A stretch of 18,522 bases of DNA from DATARH01 sp046724035 (lineage in GTDB: Bacteria; Pseudomonadota; Alphaproteobacteria; ATCC43930; CGMCC-115725): NCBI GenBank assembly GCA_046724035.1, contig JBKOVT010000316.1, forward strand, positions 1 to 18,522. Direction: 5' to 3'. The notes under the pieces were generated by a model. The model was given only the letters and a program-made list of their open reading frames with translations, searched no databases and was not told the DNA's origin. The position numbers were made by a program, and so were the translations under genes. Shown here in pieces: positions 14,083-18,522 of the stretch (its first letter is position 1; each line of letters opens with the position of its first letter).

Positions 14083-15654
14083 TCAGACGCCTTTCAGCGT
14101 CATGTCCTCGTAGGGCGAAGTCCAGGGGTCGCCGGCGATCGCGCCGATCATCGCTTCGCCGATCCGCGGCCCGACGCCGCTGAGCGCCGCCAATTGCCAG
14201 AGCGGCGCCGCGATGACCTTTTCCTGCACAAGCTGCTGAATCTGGAACAGCAGCGCCTCGCGTTTTGCGTGATCCAGTTCGCCGGCCTGTTGCTGGAACA
14301 GCGCGTCGATATCGGGGTAGTTGCCATAGGCGTAGGCGCCGCCCTTGACGGCAAACGCCTCGAGCCGGGTCGCGGCGTTGCCGAAGGCGGCACTGCCGCC
14401 CATGATCAGCCCATTGTACTTCTTCTCGGAGAAGCTCTTATAGAACGCCGCGCGCTCGATCGGCCGCAGGTTCGCGCGGATGCCGACCTCGCCCAGGCTG
14501 TTGGCCATCGCCTCGCCGACATTCGCGAACGCTGCGTCGCAGTAAAGCGGGCCAGCGTCGAGGCCGTTGGGGTGGCCTGCTTCCGCCAAGAGCTGTTTCG
14601 CCTTTGCCGGGTCGAAGGGCGGCGGCGGGGCCTTTCGGTAGAATTCAAAATGCGCCGGCACGAAAGCGTTGTCGTGCAATAGCGCATGGCCCAGTTGGAT
14701 CGCCTGATTGATGTTGGACCGGTCGAGCCCGAGATTGGCCGCCTGCCGAACCCGCAGATCGTGCCACGGCGATTTCGGGTCCCACTGCTCGGGAAAATAA
14801 AGCCATTGGGATGCGGTATGGCCCACGGCGAGCTTGAGCCCCGGAGTGCGCTGCAAATCTTCAGCGAGCTCGCCGGTGATCCAGTAGATGCCGTCGACCT
14901 CGCCGCGCTTGAGCGCCGCCAGTCGCGTCGCCTCATCGGGCATGCTCTTGATCACGATGCGTTTGACCGTCGGCGTCTTGCGCCAATAGCCGTCGAATGC
15001 CTCAAGGGTCAGTTCGACCCCCGGGTTGAACGACACAAATTTATAAGGCCCAGCGCCGACCGGCGCCTTCTTGAACCCGTCATCCCCGATTTTCTCGAGA
15101 TATTTCTTCGGTACGATCCAGCCCGCCCCGGTCGCGCTGCCGTAGAAGGTCAGAAAGTCCGGCCACGGCTCCTTGAGCTGAAAATGGACCCGCTGCGGAT
15201 CGACTATGTCGATCGCCGCGACACGCGCCTTCATCATGTCATGCGAGGCGCCGCGATAGCGCTCGAACGAGAACTTGACATCTTCGGCGGTCACCGGCTC
15301 GCCGTTGTGAAACAGCGGCCCTTTGCGCAGCACGAATTCGTAGCTGAGCCCGTCCTCCGCAGCAGTCCATGACTCGGCAAGACACGGCGCGAAGGCGTTG
15401 CCCGGCATCGGCTTTACCATCGCGTCGTGCAAAGCGTAGAGCACCATGAACGGGGTAATGATTCCCGATGTTTCGGCCGGGTCGAACCAGGTCGGCGCCA
15501 GCGACACATGCGCCGCCCAGGTCAATTGCCCCGCCGGACCGGCGGCATAGGACCACCTGGGTACCCCGGCGCTCAGGCTCAGCGCAGCGAGCGCCAGCGT
15601 CTCGCGCCGAGTCATGCCGCTGACAGGTCGCTGCTTTGATCGAGACGAGTTCAC
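14083..15654 (-). CDS. Tat-exported peptide/nickel-type solute-binding protein, copy 3 (most divergent)
   Basis: 523 residues from GTG 15654, preferred because GGGGAGGG lies just upstream. A GTG at 15696 would overlap the preceding stop and has a poor ribosome site. The twin-arginine motif is MTRRETL (Arg16-Arg17), with a hydrophobic segment ending near WSYAA and no lipobox. General SBP_bac_5 motifs are intact (FHNGEPVTAEDVKFSFERY, GAGPYKFVSF, WDPKSPWHDLRVRQAANLGLDR with Trp291). Several positions conserved in the other three copies differ: DIAYSIRGELAE becomes DGIYWITGELAE, the SIIP/PIVP...FWQPP stretch becomes NAFVPAHFEFYRKAPPP, and CDSSY becomes CDAAF. The C-terminal FAYT/FPYT is DPWT. These sites flank the predicted pocket, so a different ligand is likely (inference). 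Confidence 0.95.
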   Translation of the reverse strand: MNSSRSKQRPVSGMTRRETLALAALSLSAGVPRWSYAAGPAGQLTWAAHVSLAPTWFDPAETSGIITPFMVLYALHDAMVKPMPGNAFAPCLAESWTAAEDGLSYEFVLRKGPLFHNGEPVTAEDVKFSFERYRGASHDMMKARVAAIDIVDPQRVHFQLKEPWPDFLTFYGSATGAGWIVPKKYLEKIGDDGFKKAPVGAGPYKFVSFNPGVELTLEAFDGYWRKTPTVKRIVIKSMPDEATRLAALKRGEVDGIYWITGELAEDLQRTPGLKLAVGHTASQWLYFPEQWDPKSPWHDLRVRQAANLGLDRSNINQAIQLGHALLHDNAFVPAHFEFYRKAPPPPFDPAKAKQLLAEAGHPNGLDAGPLYCDAAFANVGEAMANSLGEVGIRANLRPIERAAFYKSFSEKKYNGLIMGGSAAFGNAATRLEAFAVKGGAYAYGNYPDIDALFQQQAGELDHAKREALLFQIQQLVQEKVIAAPLWQLAALSGVGPRIGEAMIGAIAGDPWTSPYEDMTLKGV

Positions 15655-15692
15655 GGTACCACCCTCCCCGGCATTCGTTCTCTTGCTGTCGC

Positions 15693-17270
15693 TCACCCTT
15701 TAAGCGTGATGTCCTCATAGGGCGCGGTGTACGGAAACAACGCGATCTTGCCGAACCCGGCCTCACCGACGCGCGACCCGGTGCCGTTGATAAAGGCGAG
15801 TTGCCAGATCGGCGCGTAGATGACCCGCTCGGTCATGATCTGCTGGATCTTGTGAAGGATCGCTTCGCGCTTCGCACGATCGAGCTCGACCGTTTGTTGC
15901 TGGTACAATTCGTCGATATCGGGATAGCTGCCGTAGGAGAACGTGCCGCCTTTGACGAGCTGCGCCTCGATGCGGGTCGCCGCATTGCCAAAGGCCCCCG
16001 GCCCCGCCTGGATGATGTTTTTGAATTTCTTCTCATTGTATTCCTTGATGAAGGCGGCCCGCTCGACCGGGCGCAACTTGGCGCGGATCCCGACCGCCGC
16101 CAGATTGTCGACCACCGCCTCGCCGATATTCGCGTAGGAGGAGTCGCAATTGTAATCACCGGCATCGAAGCCGCCGGGGTGACCGGCCTCGGCGAGCAGC
16201 TTTTTTGCCTTCTCCGGATCGTAGGCGGCGGCGTCCTCCGGCGGCTGCCAAAAAAATTCGTAGCCGTCGGGGACGATCGGGTTACCCGTCACCTTGGAAT
16301 AGCCAAGGGTCAGCGCGTCATTCGTGCCTTTGCGGTCGATCGCGAGACTCGCGGCGCGCCGCACCCGCTCGTCGTGCCACGGCGATTTCGGGTCCCACTG
16401 GTCGGGGAAATAGAGGCAGAAGACGCCCTGCACGAGCGCAGGCTTCAAGCTCAGCCCGGCCGTATTGCGCAAATCCTCGGCGAGCTCGCCGCGGATCGAA
16501 TAGGCGATATCGACTTCGCCGCGCTTCAGCGCCGCCAGCCGCGTCGCCTCGTCGGGAATGACCCTGAACACGAGCGTCTTCACCGAGGGCGGCTTGCGCC
16601 AATACTGGTCGAAGGCTTCGAGGACCAGCTCGACGCCGGGATTGAACGAGACGAATTTGTACGGGCCGGCGCCGATCGGCGCCTTCTTGAAGCCATCCGC
16701 GCCGACCTTTTCGACATACTTCTTCGGCACCACCCAGCCGGCGCCGGTCATCGTCGCATAAAACAGCAGGAAATCGGGCCACGCCTCTTTCAGCTGAAAC
16801 CGGATGTGCCGCGCATCGGGCGTCTCCACCGCCGTGACCCGCTGTTTCAGCAGCTCGTTGGCGGTGCCGCGATAACGCTCGAATGAAAATTTGACGTCCT
16901 CGGCGGTCACGGGATCGCCATTGTGGAATTTGGCGCCGTCGCGCAGCAGAAATTCGTAGCTGCGGCCGTCTTCGGCAGCCGACCAGGATTCGGCGAGGCT
17001 CGGCGCCAATGCCTTGCCGGGCATCGGCTTCACCATCGCATCGTGCAGCGCGTAGAACACCATGAACGGCGTGATGATGCCGGATGCCTCGGCCGGCTCG
17101 AACCAGACGGGCGCCAGCGACACATGGATGCCCCAGGTGAGCTGCCCGCCTGCCGCGGCCCAGGCTGGAAATGCGGGCGCCGCGGCCAGGCCTAGACCGG
17201 CCGCCGCGAGGACATCGCGACGCGTGATGACCAATGCGCCATCCGACGACGCGCCGCGCCGATCCTTCAT
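15693..17270 (-). CDS. Tat-exported peptide/nickel-type solute-binding protein, copy 4 (first gene of the operon)
   Basis: 525 residues from ATG 17270, which follows GGGGAGG at ideal spacing. In-frame codons further upstream to 17549 overlap the regulator gene and are not credible. The twin-arginine motif is ITRRDVL (Arg17-Arg18), with an alanine-rich hydrophobic segment and AWAAA cleavage region; there is no lipobox. Landmarks are FHNGDPVTAEDVKFSFERY, APIGAGPYKFVSF, DEATRLAALKRGEVDIAYS and WDPKSPWHDERVRRAASLAIDRK (Trp292). The contact stretch VTGNPIVPDGYEFFWQPPEDAA carries a two-residue insertion after QPP compared with copies 1 and 2. It is the first gene after the candidate promoter at 17315-17344 and would be the receptor transcribed first. 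Confidence 0.95.
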   Translation of the reverse strand: MKDRRGASSDGALVITRRDVLAAAGLGLAAAPAFPAWAAAGGQLTWGIHVSLAPVWFEPAEASGIITPFMVFYALHDAMVKPMPGKALAPSLAESWSAAEDGRSYEFLLRDGAKFHNGDPVTAEDVKFSFERYRGTANELLKQRVTAVETPDARHIRFQLKEAWPDFLLFYATMTGAGWVVPKKYVEKVGADGFKKAPIGAGPYKFVSFNPGVELVLEAFDQYWRKPPSVKTLVFRVIPDEATRLAALKRGEVDIAYSIRGELAEDLRNTAGLSLKPALVQGVFCLYFPDQWDPKSPWHDERVRRAASLAIDRKGTNDALTLGYSKVTGNPIVPDGYEFFWQPPEDAAAYDPEKAKKLLAEAGHPGGFDAGDYNCDSSYANIGEAVVDNLAAVGIRAKLRPVERAAFIKEYNEKKFKNIIQAGPGAFGNAATRIEAQLVKGGTFSYGSYPDIDELYQQQTVELDRAKREAILHKIQQIMTERVIYAPIWQLAFINGTGSRVGEAGFGKIALFPYTAPYEDITLKG

Positions 17271-17300
17271 GCCGTTCCTCCCCTGCGCGTTTGTTCTCGA

Positions 17301-17315
17301 TCGCGCAATGCGCGA
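17301..17315. promoter_or_regulatory. Inverted repeat, candidate operator downstream of the operon -10
   Basis: Perfect dyad TCGCGC-AAT-GCGCGA, lying between the candidate -10 (17315-17320) and the ATG at 17270. It would overlap the transcription start. The symmetry suits a dimeric regulator, or a short hairpin in the leader. Function is unproven. Confidence 0.35.
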
Positions 17316-17344
17316 GTGTATGCGCCTTCGGCGCCGGTCGTCAC
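17315..17344 (-). promoter_or_regulatory. Candidate promoter of the receptor/transporter operon
   Basis: On the minus strand GTGACG (17339-17344) and TACACT (17315-17320) are separated by 18 bases, each matching four of six sigma-70 consensus positions. The leader to ATG 17270 would be about 40 bases. It lies in the 121-base gap after the CtrA-like gene. Read-through from that gene is also possible, as no terminator is visible after its stop. Confidence 0.35.
17322..17334. promoter_or_regulatory. Inverted repeat within the promoter spacer
   Basis: GCGCC-TTC-GGCGC dyad between the candidate -35 and -10, 6 bases from the second dyad at 17301-17315. The pair brackets the -10 element, an arrangement seen with repressor sites, though GC-rich dyads are common by chance in this genome. 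Confidence 0.3.
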
Positions 17345-17391
17345 CACACCCATAAGTGCAAAGAAGGGGGAGTCTCGGCAGAAGGTCGGGC

Positions 17392-18090
17392 TCAGGCGCG
17401 CTGCGGCTCGGCCGTGGGCTCCGAGGGATCGCGCAGCGTGTAGCCGAGACCGCGTACGGTCTCGATGTAATCCTCGCCGCTCGCGTCCGACAGCTTCCTG
17501 CGGAGCTTATGCACAAAGACGCGCAGCTTGAGTTCGGCTTCGTCCTCATCCCCGTAGAGGTGATCGAGGAGCACCTCCTTCGAGAGCATTGCTCCCTTGC
17601 GCATGCTCAGCAATTCGAGGAGCGCATACTCCTTGCTGGTCAGCCGGACGGGCTGACCATCGACCATGACCGTGCGGTTATCCAGGTTCAGCAGCAATTT
17701 GCCGGTGCGGATTGTGGATTGCGACAGGCCCTTCGAACGGCGCACGATCGCACGGATGCGGGCGATCAGCTCGCGATGCTCAAACGGTTTTGTTAGGAAA
17801 TCGTCGGCGCCAAAGCTGAGCCCCTTGAGCTTGTCGTCCAACTCGCTCAGCCCCGACAGGATCAAAACCGGCGTTTCGACCTGCGCCTCCCGCAATTGCT
17901 GCAGGACATCGTACCCGTCCATATCGGGGAGCATCAGATCGAGAAGGATGATGTCGTAGGCGTGCAGCTTGGCGTAGCGGACCCCGTCGGCGCCGCGATG
18001 CGCCAGATCGCAGACAAAGTCCTCCGCCTGCAGCACGATCTCGATCCGTGCGGCCGTCACGACGTCGTCCTCAACCACTAGCACCCGCAT
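17392..18090 (-). CDS. CtrA-like OmpR/PhoB-family response regulator
   Basis: 232 residues. The N-terminal receiver domain has the acidic pocket Asp8/Asp9, phosphoacceptor Asp51 (ILLDLMLPDMDGYDVL), Ser79 (LILSGL) and Lys101 (FLTKPF), at the same numbers as in CtrA. The ARIRAIVRRSKGLSQS linker and the winged-helix domain (about 125-226; LTSKEYALLELLSMRKGAMLSKE, then IETVRGLGYTLRDP) also read as CtrA. From memory, Caulobacter CtrA is one residue longer just before the recognition helix (DEPELKIIDVFICKLRKKL against DEAELKLRVFVHKLRRKL here) and one longer before IETV. This therefore looks like a paralogue rather than CtrA itself. The C-terminal tail SEPTAEPQRA is short and polar. No partner histidine kinase is in view. 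The ribosome site before ATG 18090 is weak. It may control the adjacent operon, but this is inference from position. Confidence 0.9.
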   Translation of the reverse strand: MRVLVVEDDVVTAARIEIVLQAEDFVCDLAHRGADGVRYAKLHAYDIILLDLMLPDMDGYDVLQQLREAQVETPVLILSGLSELDDKLKGLSFGADDFLTKPFEHRELIARIRAIVRRSKGLSQSTIRTGKLLLNLDNRTVMVDGQPVRLTSKEYALLELLSMRKGAMLSKEVLLDHLYGDEDEAELKLRVFVHKLRRKLSDASGEDYIETVRGLGYTLRDPSEPTAEPQRA

Positions 18091-18212
18091 CGCGTTACTT
18101 TCAAAAAGCCGGCGCCCAGCCCTTCAATTTAGCACAAGCCGAGCCGCCGACGAGGAAACTGAAGTAGGGGGCACTTGCCGAAAATCTTAACATTCTGATG
18201 GCCTCCGGGGCT

Positions 18213-18241
18213 TTGACACCGATCAACGATCGGCATTTGCG
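18213..18241 (+). promoter_or_regulatory. Candidate promoter with embedded palindrome for the second monooxygenase gene
   Basis: A perfect -35 hexamer TTGACA (18213-18218) is followed after 17 bases by TTTGCG (18236-18241), a weak -10. The spacer holds a perfect dyad CCGATC-AAC-GATCGG (18219-18233), where a bound repressor would block polymerase. The start codon at 18305 lies about 57 bases downstream of the expected transcription start. It sits in the 214-base divergent gap shared with the regulator gene; nothing else clear was seen there. Confidence 0.4.
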
Positions 18242-18304
18242 AAATCCCCAGGCGCGGCCTAGGCTTTGCCAAGGATCGAAAGCCGCGCGTCGAAGGGAGC
18301 CGCC

Positions 18305-18522
18305 ATGGAATTCGGCTGGTATCACGAGTTTCACCGGCAGGTGCCGGGCCAATCGGATGCCGAGGCGTTCGACCAGGGTTTCCAGCAGGTCGAGGCGGCC
18401 GATCGCTGGGGTCTCGATGTGTTCTGGCTTGCCGAGATCCATCAGCAGGCGAGCCGCTCGGTGTTGAGCGCGCCGATGAATGTCGCGGGCCAGATCGCGG
18501 CGCGCACCAAGCGGATCAAGAT
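18305..18522 (+). CDS. LLM-class flavin-dependent oxidoreductase, N-terminal part (cut by window edge)
   Basis: The first 72 codons are visible. ATG 18305 follows AAGGGAG at good spacing. The protein opens MEFGWYHEFH, then has a helix (FDQGFQQVEAADRWGLDVFWLAEIHQ) and the segment SVLSAPMNVAGQIAARTKRIK. This is the beta1-alpha1-beta2 start of luciferase-like monooxygenases, with WLAEIH where the 4784-5845 protein has VVEHHF and ARTKRIK where it has ARTTTLR. It is therefore a distant paralogue of that enzyme. It is transcribed away from the regulator and could be part of a second operon beyond the window. Substrate is unknown. Confidence 0.82.
   Translation, partial: MEFGWYHEFHRQVPGQSDAEAFDQGFQQVEAADRWGLDVFWLAEIHQQASRSVLSAPMNVAGQIAARTKRIK

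Larger units (their letters stand above)
10672..17270 (-). repeat. Tandem array of four paralogous solute-binding-protein genes
   Basis: Four consecutive genes of 522-533 codons (17270-15693, 15654-14083, 13995-12394, 12240-10672) are homologous along their whole length and in the same orientation. WDPKSPWHD occurs unchanged at about residue 291-302 of each, and FHNGEPVTAEDVKFS, GAGPYKFVSF and FGNAATR occur in all or nearly all. Gaps are 38, 87 and 153 bases. The array is best explained by repeated tandem duplication followed by divergence. Confidence 0.92.

Noticed and set aside
17345..17391. Possible terminator after the response-regulator gene
   Set aside because: No stable stem followed by a T-tract on the minus strand was found.
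17271..17549. In-frame upstream extension of binding-protein copy 4 overlapping the regulator gene
   Set aside because: The extra residues look non-coding (Arg/Ser-rich), and GGGGAGG marks ATG 17270.
18091..18304. Possible CtrA boxes (TTAA-N7-TTAA) in the divergent gap
   Set aside because: Only one isolated TTAA (near 18187) occurs; no second half-site at the right spacing was found.

Overview
The window looks like a high-GC alphaproteobacterial chromosome segment. The clearest taxonomic marker is an OmpR-type response regulator at 17392-18090 that closely resembles CtrA, a cell-cycle regulator family of alphaproteobacteria. GGAG-type ribosome binding sites, frequent GTG starts and Tat-exported (lipobox-free) binding proteins suit a Gram-negative of that class. 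No tRNA, rRNA, CRISPR array, insertion sequence or phage gene was seen. Coding density is very high and no gap exceeds 214 bases.

Layout. (1) 1-2084, minus strand: a 42-residue-repeat TPR protein, a class III CoA-transferase (CaiB/BaiF type) and the start of a SAM methyltransferase running off the left edge. (2) 2203-3963, plus strand, divergent from (1): an aconitase-superfamily hydro-lyase in two subunits (LeuC-like and LeuD-like). (3) 3969-17270, minus strand, meeting (2) tail to tail with 5 bases between stops: a probable 12-gene operon. In transcription order it has four paralogous peptide/nickel-type solute-binding proteins (SBPs), two permeases, two ATPases, a 2-oxopent-4-enoate hydratase-type enzyme, a luciferase-like flavin monooxygenase, a small cupin and a SnoaL/NTF2-fold protein. 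(4) 17392-18090, minus strand: the CtrA-like regulator, directly upstream of the SBP operon. (5) 18305 to the right edge, plus strand: the start of a second luciferase-like monooxygenase.

How the parts may work together (inference). One Dpp/Opp-type importer core is served by four Tat-exported receptors, and the same operon encodes an oxygenating and ring-fission-type degradation module. The flanking CoA-transferase and hydro-lyase would supply further steps to central metabolism. The substrate cannot be named from sequence alone. The most unusual feature is the run of four tandem receptor genes ahead of a single set of transporter genes. One receptor (14083-15654) has a clearly different predicted ligand-contact region. 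I know of no described pathway with this exact gene set, but that is recollection and was not searched.
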